From the NCBI GenBank assembly GCA_951394045.1, contig OX595997.1, positions 1-64,000 of the forward strand: a stretch of DNA of 64,000 nt, read 5' to 3'. This DNA comes from Nitzschia sp. DOCU1 (Eukaryota; Bacillariophyta; Bacillariophyceae; Bacillariales; Bacillariaceae). The translations under genes and the position numbers were made by a program. Below the pieces are notes generated by a model that saw only the letters and a list, made by a program, of their open reading frames with translations, ran no database searches and was not told the DNA's origin. This document shows positions 42,834 through 54,737 of the stretch, one piece after another. Within the stretch, counting starts at the first letter, position 1. Each line of letters opens with the position of its first letter.

Positions 42834-44793
42834 ATGTCTTCGTCACCCGCTCAGAACACTGCCATTTACACGCTGTCCTTGGTCGTCATCATGGGCACCA
42901 CGGCTGCTGCCACGTATCTTTGGACCTCCCAGAAAGAACAGCGCCGTTACTTGGAGGAAAAAAAGGCTCAATATGAACGCGAATTGTTGATTAGAGAAAA
43001 GACGGTCCAAGCCCGACAATTGGCAGGTGAAAAACCAGCGTTTGGTGTGTTAGTGGATGATGTCACTATTCAACGTGTCTATCTCTGGCAAGTGGAAGAT
43101 TTAAAGCAACGCTTTCGACCTTCGGGCACTCTCAATGTCATGAAGAATATTGGAGATCAATCGCAAAATCCATACTTTTTTCCTTCTTTAAAAGCTCGGA
43201 CTAGCAGTATGATTGACGACGACGAAGACAAGGACGCCGAGGGCAATGTCAATACACACGAAACAAACTACAACAAATTGATAACCAATCACGAATGCAT
43301 CTTGGCGAATATTGTCCGAAAACCCAATCAAGAAACTTATACACACGCCTACATTCGGGCCGGGCCTCGACGTCATTTACACTTTGATCCTCCGGAAGTG
43401 AGTGCCGCTATTGTCACATGCGGAGGCTTGTGTCCCGGCCTCAACAATGTCATTCGAGAACTCGTCAAAACTCTCAAACAATCCTATGGCATTGAAGGAA
43501 AAATTTATGGCATTCAAGGTGGATACCGTGGCTTTTATGATTTTGAACGGTATCCACCCATTGAATTGACGCCCGAATTAGTCCAAAATATTCATCATGA
43601 AGGTGGAACTGTCCTGGGAAGTTCTCGGGGAGGATTTGATTTGGACAAAATTATCGAATTCATGGAGCAACGCCAAGTCAATCAATTATATGTCATTGGA
43701 GGCGATGGAACTCATCGGGGAGCTTTTAAAATTCATGAAGGATGCATGGCCAAGGTAAGCTCAAGGCAAAACACATGCACTAACTATACTATCGGAAAAC
43801 TCACCAAATTCGTTGTTGTTCTTTTGTCGAAAAGAGTCTCAACGTGGCCGTGGCAGGAATTCCCAAAACAATTGATAATGATGGTAGGAATGAATGTAGT
43901 GCAGTGTGTATCATGGCACTGTGGTTGTTACTAACAATTGCTTTCTCTAATTCATTCGTAGTCGATTATATCGATCATTCGTTTGGTTTCTCGAGTGCCG
44001 TGGAAGCTGCTCAAATTGCGATTCGAAGTGCCAAAACAGAAGCCATTTGCAACAAACCCAATGGAATTGGAATTGTCAAATTAATGGGACGATCCGCTGG
44101 CTTTATTGCCGCCCATGCTACCATGAGTAGCAGTGATGTCGATCTTTGTTTGGTACCCGAAGTACCGATTGTATTGGAGGGACGCAATGGATGCTTGCCT
44201 CATCTCAGACGACGTGTCCGAGAACAAGGATATGCCGTGGTCGTGGTAGCCGAAGGTGCTGGCGAAGAAGTACTGGGCGTGAGTGCCGAAGTAGACGCGG
44301 GGGGAAATCGTAAATTGCCACCGATTGGAGAATTCATGAAGGATCAAATTACCGAATACTACAAGAAACATGACGATGAGGCCACTGTGAAATATATTGA
44401 TCCCTCCTACACGGTGCGAAGTGTACCGGCCAATGCTGCGGATAGTTTGTGTAAGTTCGTCTTGGATGGGTGGGTTTGATGAAACGATCGACACGGCTGT
44501 GTATTGTATTATTCACTCTTGTATTCCTTCTTTTGCCATTAGATTGCATGCAATTGGCACAAAATGCCGTGCATGGTGCCATGGCTGGCTTTACAGGGTT
44601 TAGCGTGGGACTCTGTAACAATCGCATGGTCTTTTTGCCCATTCCCGAGCTCGTGGCAACCTCGCCTCGTAATATGAATCCTCGGGGTCGTACTTGGGAA
44701 CGGGTCTTGGCCTTGACACGACAACCCAATACGGTGCCACCAAAATCGGAAAAGGACAAGGACTATGGAATGACCGAACCGACACTACGTTGA
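42834..44793 (+). CDS. PFK: ATP-type 6-phosphofructokinase, membrane-anchored N-terminus
   Basis: Four exons (42834-43754, 43835-43883, 43962-44450, 44543-44793) splice in phase to 569 residues. The enzyme phosphorylates fructose 6-phosphate in glycolysis. Visible motifs are GGLCPGLNN (about 195-205), GGDGTHRGA (about 289; the Gly of GGDG favours ATP over pyrophosphate), PKTIDND and MGRSAGFIAAHA. Residues about 9-29 are hydrophobic and followed by a charged helix, suggesting a membrane anchor or a targeting signal. The four-exon layout and the 3' flank are copied at 49703-51359. Confidence 0.9.
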
Positions 44794-45371
44794 GCAGTGA
44801 ACTATTCTGAGTGCTTGGATCATGACATGGTTGGGACGAGGGAGGATTGAGCATCATGATGGAGTACGACGCCCGAAAGTATGGATCGATGGGTGGATTG
44901 GTGAGAGATGATGAAGGAGGAGGAGGAGGGTGACGGAAGAGTAGGATGAAAGAGAATGAATTAAGAAAGCAAATGAAAGATGGTTACTACTAGGTTTTTT
45001 TTATCATAAGAAAACTTTCGACTTAAAGCTAGTAGCGCCCTTAGTATGAGCGAAGGCCAGGAGCGCTGATGATCCCTCTAGTAGACTAGGTAGTGGGTGG
45101 AAGGGTTCGGGTGGGTCGAGTCGTGAGACTCGGCTGGCTGTCGTCTAGAGGTAGCCGTTAGCGTTCTGGCGATTTGGTGAGATCGCTCCTCTCCATCCAT
45201 CGTCAAGGTAGATCCTAACTGGATAGCGGGCACTATTCGCTGCTTTAATAGTAGTATAGTGCTGGGTGTCCCCTTCTCGTTCCTCCCGTTCTTCCAAGAA
45301 GAATTTCTGTCCACCGTCCTCGTACCGTCGTCACGGCTGGTTGCGATCCTAAAGATCGAACATTTTTGCAA
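43252..45371. repeat. Duplicated PFK segment, copy A
   Basis: From the THETNYNKL codons in exon 1 through all downstream exons, introns and about 580 bp of 3' flank, this block is nearly identical to 50057-52087. The 3' flank beyond about 45000 is less well conserved. Introns are as conserved as exons, so the copy is recent or homogenised. Confidence 0.9.
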
Positions 45372-45881
45372 TCAATGGTGAACTTGCTTGTTCTAGTACT
45401 ACTAGAGAGAGAAAATACTATGCGATGTCTTGTACCTCTCGCACTTTTGAAGGTGGTTCCAGGTGATTTCCGTCCTCCGTCCGTCCATGTGCATCTTTCG
45501 AGTCCGCTCGGACTCCTGTCGACGTCATTCGTGATTTTATTATTATTAGAGTCAATTCGGATTATTCCACGGGCCGGATGGAGGAGGCAAGGGGAGAACA
45601 GTGGCGGCCGGCGCAAAGATTCGCACAAGATTTGCAAAGCAAAAAGTCTTCTGCCATCCCTTCCTGCCGGATCATTATCGCAATTGCATGCAGTTGATGC
45701 CGAACCCTTTTCTTTGGCAGGGAACAAACCGCAGCTGTTCGTTTCCAGAGTATTCAACAACAACAACAACACCCTTCATACTATCAGCCTTTAATATTCC
45801 TAGAACTTGCGGTGGAGTTTAAATAGCGCGTCCACTGCTCCTCGTCTCCCTCCTAGCAGCAGTGCTCACATCTTCGACACC
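44794..45881. other. Intergenic, PFK to HSF-2
   Basis: 1.09 kb. The first ~580 bp duplicates 51360-52087. The last part holds the HSF-2 promoter. No gene supported. Confidence 0.5.
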
Positions 45882-47237
45882 ATGACTATAATGAAAATGC
45901 CTTTCCCGTGGAAGCTGAACCGTATGTTGGAAGAAGCTGAAAAGCCAGAGAACGGGTTCGCAAACATCGTATCTTGGTTGCCGGATGGGAAGGCTTTTAA
46001 GATTCACGATCCTGATGCCTTTGTGGATCAAGTGATGAGAACATATTTCAATCAATCCAAAATCAAGTCTTTTACTCGACAGTTGTACATTTACGGATTT
46101 CTGAAGATTCCCGACGGACCGCGCGAAGGCGCTTTTTATCACCCCGAGTTTTCTCGAGAGGATAAACAATCGTGCTTCTCGCTCCGACGAAATCCGGCTG
46201 GTATTGGTGATCGACGAAGAAGAACAAGAAGGAACAAGTCGTCTGCCCGAAACAGCATCAGGCGAGGATCCATGTCGAGCTATAGTTCGGCGGGGAGTCA
46301 CGGCACCGAAGACGAATCTTCATATGATTCTTCCGCGGCTTCCAGTCACTCTTTCCTTTATCCTGATGCTCGCGCTACTACTACTAACTTCGCCTCGTCT
46401 TGGCTCGTGCCGGCAGCCCAACAAGAAGAACTCCTCCTCTTAAAGAACCTAGCTCTGCGACGCAACTCGCTGAGCGATTATGTAGGTGGTGGGAACTTCA
46501 GCAATATGACAGTTCCAATCCAGCACCCCCCTCGCCGCAGTTCCATGAGTGATGCCATGCCCGCGACGAACAGGAGCCTCATCCACCAGCAGCACCGGGG
46601 GGAACAACTATTCCAGCTGCGTGATCCCCCTCCTCGTATGTCCTCCCCGACGTCGATTGGTTTGATCTTTGCCCCCGACACCAGTAATACCGGCCCTACT
46701 AGTACTATGAGTGGACGAGGTGTCGTTGCTAGTACTAGTACTAGTAGCCCTCCTCCCCCCGTTGGGGCGCCACGACTTCTGCAAGCATCCCGCCAGCACC
46801 CCTCCTGGCGGGCCAACGATCATGGGGATCGTGCTGACCAGCGTTGTTCTTCTTGGCAGCAAAGCGAACAACAAGGACATGTGGGCGACAAGGAGAAAGA
46901 TATGTACATGCCGGCAAAGGTCTTTCATGACGTTGCTATGAAGAATGATCAACACCCGCTGCTGGCACGAAGAAAGGAGGAGGAGGAAGGGAACGATTTG
47001 TTCCTTCCACCACTGGGAGGACAAGAACAATGGCGCAGTGGTGGTGGAGATGGACTGTTAGCATCATCATCTTCTTCTTCTTCATCATCATCGCTGAACA
47101 AGCTACTATCATCTCATTCATTAGCTTCCTTGTTCTTTGACGAGGACGACTATCAGGCGACTAACCAGCAGCAGCAGCAGCAGCAGCAGAGCGGGACAAC
47201 GCAGCAGCAGCAGCACCAGCACCAGCGTGGTAGTCTG

Positions 47238-47273
<36 letters not shown>

Positions 47274-47618
47274 CAAGCACCCTTACCAGAAATTCAGTTG
47301 CCAGCAATGCTGTACAACACAACGAATCATGAGGGTATTACTAGGAATCAACATCAGTGGTGGCCACAGGAGCCCCCGCCGCCAGCAGTAGCATCACTAC
47401 TGCCAAAGACGAAGCATCATGATCGTGATGATGATCATCATGGGGACGAACTTCATCATAGTCATCATCATCATGAGGACCACAGTGATGATGGGGGCAT
47501 TAAGAATGCTTTGGATGGTTTGTTCACAGATAGCCAAAAGGAAGTCCTCGACCTCCTGTTGTTGTCGGCCACCAGACCCAACAGGCCAGAGCCGCACCTC
47601 CACGAAGAATACTACTAA
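45882..47618 (+). CDS. Heat shock factor family transcription factor (HSF-2)
   Basis: 578 residues from ATG 45882 (MTIMKMPFPWKL), one exon. The DNA-binding domain at about residues 5-100 closely matches HSF-1 (FPWKLNRMLEEAEK, FNQSKIKSFTRQLYIYGF, GAFYHPEFSREDKQSC). A short ALRRNSLSDYV motif is shared with HSF-1 (RRSSLSDYV). The C-terminal half carries Ser, Gln, Thr and His homopolymers (CAG run at about 47168, CAA run at about 47239, CAT-type runs at about 47420-47490). It ends with a hydrophobic/acidic helix (DGLFTDSQKEVLDLLLL) that could be an activation domain. Confidence 0.9.
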
Positions 47619-49702
47619 GATCATTAAAAAGCGAAGTCGCAGCATCTTCCTATTCTTGTACGACTAGAGTACTGCTTATGCTAGGCTCCTCGTGACTAGA
47701 AATTTGTTACTACTAATATACTAAGGACTACTATGAAAGCAGCCTTCACGCGCCGGTAAAAAGAACAAGCAAGGGCAGATAGCTTCTTCTATCCCCGCAT
47801 TCTCTTTGTTTACCATTGTGCCCGTAGGGCATTCTTCATCAGGAGCACTACGGTACTAGTACTAGGGGAACAATGTAAGCCTCCGGCGCCCGCGCAGGCC
47901 ATCAAGAGATGGGGAGCCCGACTATGTCGGATCAAAATCCCTTCTTCTTGATTGCTCGGCCGCACGTCGTACAGCTCGGTTCGGCTCGTTCTAGCTACTA
48001 CCAGGTACTAGTAAACGGAGGATACGTTCCACGAGACTTGGTGACGATCGAGCTAAAGAGAAATCACGGGGTACAACTCGAAATCACAGACAGCTTTGAG
48101 GCTCAACATTAGTAAAGAAAGTGGATTCAAGCTTAAATCCTAGTAAACGTAGCACAAGGAATTGCGCTACTTCATTAATTGTTGATGGCGAGGATAACAA
48201 CTAGCGACAATGGTGGGCAATTCCTGGATTTCGTCTTGTCCCTTGTGAGTACGGTAACCAAATTCCTTTACGAGCTCACCAACCACCGTCTTGACCCATA
48301 CCGAAAGCAAGTCGAGAATCCTACCATTGTTCAATATCGTCATCCCGCTGCCTTTATTATTGTGGGAAACAACACTGAGCCACCATTCTTGAGGCACTTC
48401 AGATCGCATATTGAGCAGCGGCATCTCTATCTCCTGAGATCTTTCAATTTCCCAGCCAGCGGGTTCAAGCACTATGGACCGTCAAGCTCGTACTTCTACT
48501 GCCCCGCTAGCACAGCAACTGGTAGGCGGGGCATGGGGCAGATTTTTCGTCAGCTCGGACGCGTTTACCACCAAATGGCTTTGGACAACCTGGCCAGAGG
48601 GAACCCAGCAAAAGATTGACGTGGGGACAACAATACCAGAATCGGACACTAGAATGGGAAAGGGTTTTCATCACACAACCTGAACGCAACACAACAAAGT
48701 GGAAAGGACTTTGTTCAAGGCGGAACTTTTCTCCGCGTTGAAAGGCAACTTAATATTGCATTCATGGGTTCGAAGAGTGTTTCCCTGATGCCGCCACAAG
48801 ATGTAACTGTGGAAAATTCTCATGTTCTGGTGGATGAATCTTTAAGCTTGTCTTGAAGAAAATGTCGGCTTGAGTCTGCAAAGTAGACTTGGACCGGAAA
48901 TAGCCTGCCATTGTGCGGTTGCAACAATCAACAAGCCTAGTAGTTTCATGGCATGTTCCAGCAAGCAATCCAGCAAACATCTGTCAAGAAAGAATCAGCT
49001 GCAGACAAGAACAGTGCTCGTTCGTTTGCCATTGTGTATTTGCAATACAGCGTATTGCGGTCCGAAGGAGTTTTGATCCAGGCTATTTTGGATCATCACC
49101 AGCACGGTCTCTCTCCCGCCACCACGGTCTGTGGGAGCCGCCAATAACGTCGGTACAGTTGCTTCCACCGTCATTTTTTCTTGCAAACAAAATGATGTTA
49201 CTTTCCACTGTTGTTTTTGAACATCAAACTATTAGCGTAGCTAGCTTGCCAATCGATCCGTTGAGGTGCATACCGGTAGGTAAAATTTGTGAAGAAAGAA
49301 GTCGTGCCAATCCAAAGAAGTACGACTAATGAAAGGGATAAGTATTAATCCTAGAAATAAGCCCTTAAAGTAGGAACCTCTTTGGGCCTTCTCAAATGAC
49401 CAAAAGCGCAACCATCGAAACGAATCATGACGAACACCAACCCAACACTATGCGTTGCGTCGCGAAAAATTCGAGGATTGCCAGCTCCGCGAATTTTCCG
49501 TCAATCGTGCGGTTTTGCGATACGTTGTGACGTCTTTTAACCCTGCAAGAACAATGACCTTTCCCAAGAACTGGTGAGTGCTTTTCGATTCCCAGAGCTA
49601 TTGCTACTGTGTCGTTACCAGATTGTTTTTACTATTATATGGAAGCAGAAGCATCAGAAGAAGAAGAATGTGTCATTCACAGGGGGAAACAAAAGTAGAA
49701 GC
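47619..49702. other. Long intergenic stretch
   Basis: 2.1 kb without a supported gene. Frames of 60-146 codons occur on both strands but overlap each other, lack motifs and start amid low-complexity sequence. It may contain decayed sequence. Confidence 0.4.
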
Positions 49703-51359
49703 ATGAAACGCTTGCGCCGCCGCCTTTTGCTCGGGGTGATTTTGGGTGTGGTGGCCACGGTGTTTCGTAGGACGACACGAGCCATGAGTGCAAGTGCTAT
49801 AGAACAAATGGGGCGTGTTCGGGAAGAAAATGGGGAGGGGGCTCATGCGGATATTAAAAGTGGCAGTGGGGTTGATTTAGCCACTACGCAAAGAAGATCG
49901 AGACGCGAGTTAGCAGGTCAGAGTAGCCCGCCGGAAATGAGATCGCTACCGTGTTCCAACGGGGGCGATGATGACATTGTCACATTCACCACGGAAGTTA
50001 TTGTAGAGTTGGAAGGTCGAAATTTTGGAGTTGACGACCCCCGGCGAGTGGATAATACACACGAAACAAACTACAACAAATTGATAACCAATCACGAATG
50101 CATCTTGGCGAATATTGTCCGAAAACCCAAATTGACGCCTGAGCTCGTACAAAATATTCATCATGAAGGTGGAACTGTCCTGGGAAGTTCTCGGGGAGGA
50201 TTTGATTTGGACAAAATTATCGAATTCATGGAGCAACGCCAAGTCAATCAATTATATGTCATTGGAGGCGATGGAACTCATCGGGGAGCTTTTAAAATTC
50301 ATGAAGGATGCATGGCCAAGGTAAGCACAAAGCAAAACACATGCACTAACTATACTATCGGGAAACTCACCAAATTTGTTGTGGTCCTTTTTTCTAAAAG
50401 AGTCTCAACGTGGCCGTGGCAGGAATTCCCAAAACAATTGATAATGATGGTAGGAATGAATGTAGTGCAGTGTGTATCATGGCACTGTGGTTGTTACTAA
50501 CAATTGCTTTCTCTAATTCATTCGTAGTCGATTATATCGATCATTCGTTTGGTTTCTCGAGTGCCGTGGAAGCTGCTCAAATTGCGATTCGAAGTGCCAA
50601 AACAGAAGCCATTTGCAACAAACCCAATGGAATTGGAATTGTCAAATTAATGGGACGATCGGCTGGCTTCATTGCCGCCCATGCTACCATGAGTAGCAGT
50701 GATGTCGATCTTTGTTTGGTACCCGAAGTACCGATTGTATTGGAGGGACGCAATGGATGCTTGCCTCATCTCAGACGACGTGTCCGAGAACAAGGATATG
50801 CCGTGGTCGTGGTAGCCGAAGGTGCTGGCGAAGAAGTACTGGGCGTGAGTGCCGAAGTAGACGCGGGGGGAAATCGTAAATTGCCACCGATTGGAGAATT
50901 CATGAAGGATCAAATTACTGAATACTACAAGAAACATGACGATGAGGCCACTGTGAAATATATTGATCCCTCCTACACGGTGCGAAGTGTACCGGCCAAT
51001 GCTGCGGATAGTTTGTGTAAGTTCGTCTTGGATGGGTGGGTTTGATGAAACGATCGACACGGCTGTGTATTGTATTATTCACTCTTGTATTCCTTCTTTT
51101 GCCATTAGATTGCATGCAATTGGCACAAAATGCCGTGCATGGTGCCATGGCTGGCTTTACAGGGTTTAGCGTGGGACTCTGTAACAATCGCATGGTCTTT
51201 TTGCCCATTCCCGAGCTCGTGGCAACCTCGCCTCGTAATATGAATCCTCGGGGTCGTACTTGGGAACGGGTCTTGGCCTTGACACGACAACCCAATACGG
51301 TGCCACCAAAATCGGAAAAGGACAAGGACTATGGAATGACCGAACCGACACTACGTTGA
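49703..51359 (+). CDS. Chimeric phosphofructokinase copy lacking the GGxxPG loop
   Basis: Four exons (49703-50320, 50401-50449, 50528-51016, 51109-51359) splice in phase to 468 residues. Residues 1 to about 118 are unrelated to the intact PFK: a basic start, a hydrophobic helix (LLLGVILGVVATVF) and an Arg/Ser-rich stretch. From THETNYNKL onward it follows the intact gene but lacks 79 codons (matching 43328-43564), including GGLCPG and part of the sugar-phosphate site. GGDGT, TIDND and the C-terminal half remain, with introns intact. The frame is open throughout, so it could be expressed, but kinase activity is unlikely. A regulatory or non-functional role is inference. Confidence 0.75.
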
Positions 51360-52087
51360 GCAGTGAACTATTCTGAGTGCTTGGATCATGACATGGTTGG
51401 GACGAGGGAGGATTGAGCATCATGATGGAGTACGACGACAGAAAGTATGGATCGATGGGTGGATGAGTCAGAGATGATGAAGGAGGAGGAGGGTGACGGA
51501 AGAGTAGGATGAAAGAGAATGAATTAAGAAAGCAAATGGAAGATGGTTACTACTAGGTTTTTTTTATCATAAGAAAACTTTCGACTTCTAGTAGCGCCCT
51601 TAGTATGAGCGAAGGCCAGGAGCGCTGATGATCCCTCTAGTAGACTAGGTAGTGGGTGGAAGGGTTCGCTGATGATCCCTCTAGTAGACTAGGTAGTGGG
51701 TGGAAAGCAAATGAAAGATGGTTACTACTAGGTTTTTTGTTATCATAAGAAAACTTTCGACTTATAGCTAGTAGCTAGTCTAGCGCCCTTTGTCGGAACA
51801 CTCACCAGCGAAGGCCAGCGCTTAGGATGATTTCTCTACTACTACTACTGACCGGTAGAAGGGTCGGGTAAGTCGTGGGACTCGGCTGGTGGCTGTCAGC
51901 CATTAGTAGCGTTCTGGTGATCTGGTGAGATCCCTCCTCTCCATCGTCAAGGTAGATCCTAACTGGATGATAGCACGCACCACTCTTCGCTGCTTTAATA
52001 GTAGTATAGTGCTGGGTGCCCCCTTCTCGTTCCTCCTGTTCTTCCATGAAGAATTTCTGCATTACCGTCATCACGGCTGATTGCAAT
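50057..52087. repeat. Duplicated PFK segment, copy B
   Basis: Counterpart of 43252-45371 with a 237-nt in-frame deletion in exon 1 and extra repeats in the 3' flank. Related 3'-flank sequence appears a third time at about 54171-54240, next to the assembly gap. Confidence 0.9.
51520..51780. repeat. Local repeat in PFK copy B 3' flank
   Basis: The stretch gctgatgatccctctagtag with its following ~30 bp is present twice in a row (about 51622 and 51670). The block with agatggttactactaggt is also present twice (about 51541 and 51716). Copy A has each only once, so these repeats formed after duplication. Confidence 0.8.
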
Positions 52088-52927
52088 CCTAGAGCAAGAT
52101 CCTAGTTTTGCATCCAGCTTTGAGCATTGACGAGGAACAATTCTGCACTCAATGGTCATCAGTGGGCCTAAAAATGCACCAAAATCCCCTAAATATTTCC
52201 ACCAAATAATTACTTAAAATCCACCATTTCTTGCATTGCATACACCCGCACCACATTGCACTACGTCGTTTGTAGGATCGAAATAGTTGTGGATATTATG
52301 ACTAGATTTAAAACTAGATGTATTTCTCATGCAAGTTGTCTCGTAGCCTCGCGTTGCCTTTGTAGACTTGAGACCTTTGACAAGCATCGACAACAATCCG
52401 AACAGGAGGTCGATCTGTGTTTGTAGTAGACTAGCTACGACGTTCCACTAGGGTTCTTTGGAAGTCCTCAGCTACTCTGGAATAAAGTATAGTAATTCCA
52501 ATGTCATCGAGGTGCCAGATCTTAGGTGGCATTGACACTAGGATCTCATCGGCATACGACTAGCTGGAGCATTCGGGCATGTGCCCCTGGCGAACTCCAG
52601 GGCTATTTAAAGAGAATGCCGTTGGGTATTTGGTCATTATGCATTAACTAAAAAAATATCTTCAAGAATCGCCAACATAGGTAGTAACATACATTTACCT
52701 AATGTTAGCCTATGTCAGCCTATGTCAGCTTTTTTCAGCCTATGTCAGCTTTTTTCAGCCTATGTCAGATTTTTTAAGCCTTTACCTACCTACCTACGTT
52801 GGCCGTTCGCCAATATTCAAACCGCGGGAGTTCGCCCTCAAAACGTCACAGAATTCTTCTTTCTCACAACGAGCAGCACGACGACATCACAACGAGCAGC
52901 AAGACGACAACACAACAAATCGCGACA
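52088..52927. other. Intergenic
   Basis: 840 bp upstream of the next gene. It includes a 20-bp tandem array (52716-52775) and no supported gene. Confidence 0.5.
52716..52775. repeat. Three 20-bp tandem units
   Basis: Units of cagcctatgtcagctttttt start at 52716, 52736 and 52756, the last with one change (agatttttt). They lie about 150-210 bp upstream of the 52928 start codon, in the likely promoter or 5' UTR. Confidence 0.9.
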
Positions 52928-53640
52928 ATGGCAGATCCCCCTGTTGCCTCGGATGCTGGTCCATCTCGGCATGGTGTGGCGGAGGCACCGCGACTCTGAG
53001 AAAATCTTATTGCCTTTTGATCTAAGACTCGATCTTCCAAGTCGTCAAGGGTGGGTCGCCAATCGAGTACTTTCTTGTGAATGAGTTGTCTGGGTCGGAA
53101 AAGATTGAAATGAAGGTGCTGCCATCCACACGCTTGGAAGTTGAGATTCAGGCAGAAAAGTTACACGAAGACTACTATTCCAAGATCTATCAGAAGTACT
53201 CGAATTTCATTGCTGCTGGTGATAGCAACGAAAAAGCCTATGGTGTCTACTCGGCCGGTTCCTTTCCGCCCTACATGGGACGGGTGATTCCAGTTTCTGG
53301 TTGGGATGAAGTCTCGTGGGAGATTCGCACCCCGTTTGTAGTGCCTGCCTTACGGTGGGTCCTTCGGGGTTTGATTCAATCAGGTCACTTGACGGCCACT
53401 GAGGATTTGAATACTGACTTTTCCTCCGGCGTCATTTTGACGAACGATATTTATTACTGGGACTCTACTTTGCAGCCGTACGAAACGCTGGACCTTCGGG
53501 AGCTGCAGCGCAAGAAGCATGCCGACAAGGCCGGGGAAGAAGAGAGCGAGGAGGAAATAGAGTTGAGTGAATATGAAAAGATGCGTGCGGAACGCGTCGC
53601 TCGAAATGCCGAGCGTCTCAGAGCCTTGGGATTAGCATAG
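52928..53640 (+). CDS. Conserved-looking small protein, unknown
   Basis: Two exons (52928-52973 and 53027-53640) joined across a 53-nt GT-AG intron give 219 residues starting MADPPVASDAGPSRH. This removes the need for a GTG start in exon 2. A compact central region (YSAGSFPPYMGRVIPVSGW, then PFVVPALRWVLRGLIQ) looks folded. The C-terminus is acidic (EEESEEEIELSE) and ends in a helix of EYEKMRAERVARNAERL type, seen at the ends of several chromatin- or nucleus-associated stramenopile proteins. I do not recognise the family. Confidence 0.7.
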
Positions 53641-53970
53641 AAGGATGTACTATAGCAATGAATGCAAGCAAGAAAATAGTGCAGGGAAGTGGCAGGGGAT
53701 AGATCACAACTCTAGAAAATAACAAGTCACAAAATACTCTCGAAAAGGAGTTCCTATGGAATCGTCGTCTACTTTTACATGCAGAATTGCGGTCGCAGCA
53801 GCTCTGGTCATCAATCGAGTCTAAAATAAAAAAAATAAAAAAAACTAGAAGTCTATTTTTAAACCGACAGGGTAAAAGGTCTACCCAACCCGGCCCTGGC
53901 ACCTACCGCTGTAGCGATGCGAGGTTGTCTGTGAAAAGGTCTCATGCCTATGCGGCAACTGTTCTAGCTT

Positions 53971-54170
53971 NNNNNNNNNNNNNNNNNNNNNNNNNNNNNN
54001 NNNNNNNNNNNNNNNNNNNNNNNNNNNNNNNNNNNNNNNNNNNNNNNNNNNNNNNNNNNNNNNNNNNNNNNNNNNNNNNNNNNNNNNNNNNNNNNNNNNN
54101 NNNNNNNNNNNNNNNNNNNNNNNNNNNNNNNNNNNNNNNNNNNNNNNNNNNNNNNNNNNNNNNNNNNNNN
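53971..54170. other. Assembly gap (200 N)
   Basis: Exactly 200 undetermined bases. Sequence to the right resembles the PFK 3' flank repeat, so the gap probably reflects a repeat that was not assembled. Confidence 0.99.
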
Positions 54171-54240
54171 TGAGAATGATCCCTCTACTACTAGTCAGTA
54201 GCCGGTGGAAGGGTCGGGTGAGTCGTGGAACTCGGCTGGT

Positions 54241-54389
54241 GGCTGCGCCGCTTTGGCCAGTCGCTCACTCTCGGGCACTGTAAACTTGATAATAAGGTAG
54301 TAGTAGCTGTTGGTGGTTTGGCGACCTAGTTACTGGGCAGTAGCTGGGGCCCAAACCACGCCGGTAGACCATGGATCTAGTCGGTCAGC
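54241..54389. repeat. Split direct repeat B2
   Basis: 149 bp, nearly identical to B1 at 54589-54737 (differences only around 54352-54360). Outer 3' end of the retroelement. Confidence 0.92.
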
Positions 54390-54404
54390 GGGCGGGGGGG
54401 CGGG

Positions 54405-54587
54405 ATTATTTAACTACTAGCGTATGAGCTAACAGCGATGGAATAGCGAGCAATATGAGCAGAGGCTCATTGTCGCTGCTGTTTCGTCGCTGTCGTCTCT
54501 AGAGGCTGGGAATGATGACCGACACGTTGTCAAGTCATTCCCGCCTGTCACTCGGCCGTTTCCTGACGTTCGCTGCCCGGCCGGCGG
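54405..54587. repeat. Split direct repeat A2
   Basis: 183 bp matching A1 at 60228-60410. It lies between B2 and B1. Confidence 0.92.
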
Positions 54588-54588
54588 C

Positions 54589-54737
54589 GGCTGCGCCGCT
54601 TTGGCCAGTCGCTCACTCTCGGGCACTGTAAACTTGATAATAAGGTAGTAGTAGCTGTTGGTGGTTTGGCGACCTAGTTACTGGGCAGTAGCTGGGGCCC
54701 ACACCAGGCCGGTAGACCATGGATCTAGTCGGTCAGC
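54589..54737. repeat. Split direct repeat B1
   Basis: 149 bp matching B2. It overlaps the 3' end of the pol frame, whose in-frame stop at 54678 lies inside it. Confidence 0.92.

Noticed and set aside
48167..48692. Opposing frames of 60-146 codons in the 47.6-49.7 kb spacer
   Set aside because: They overlap on both strands, none has a motif, and there is no consistent splice model.
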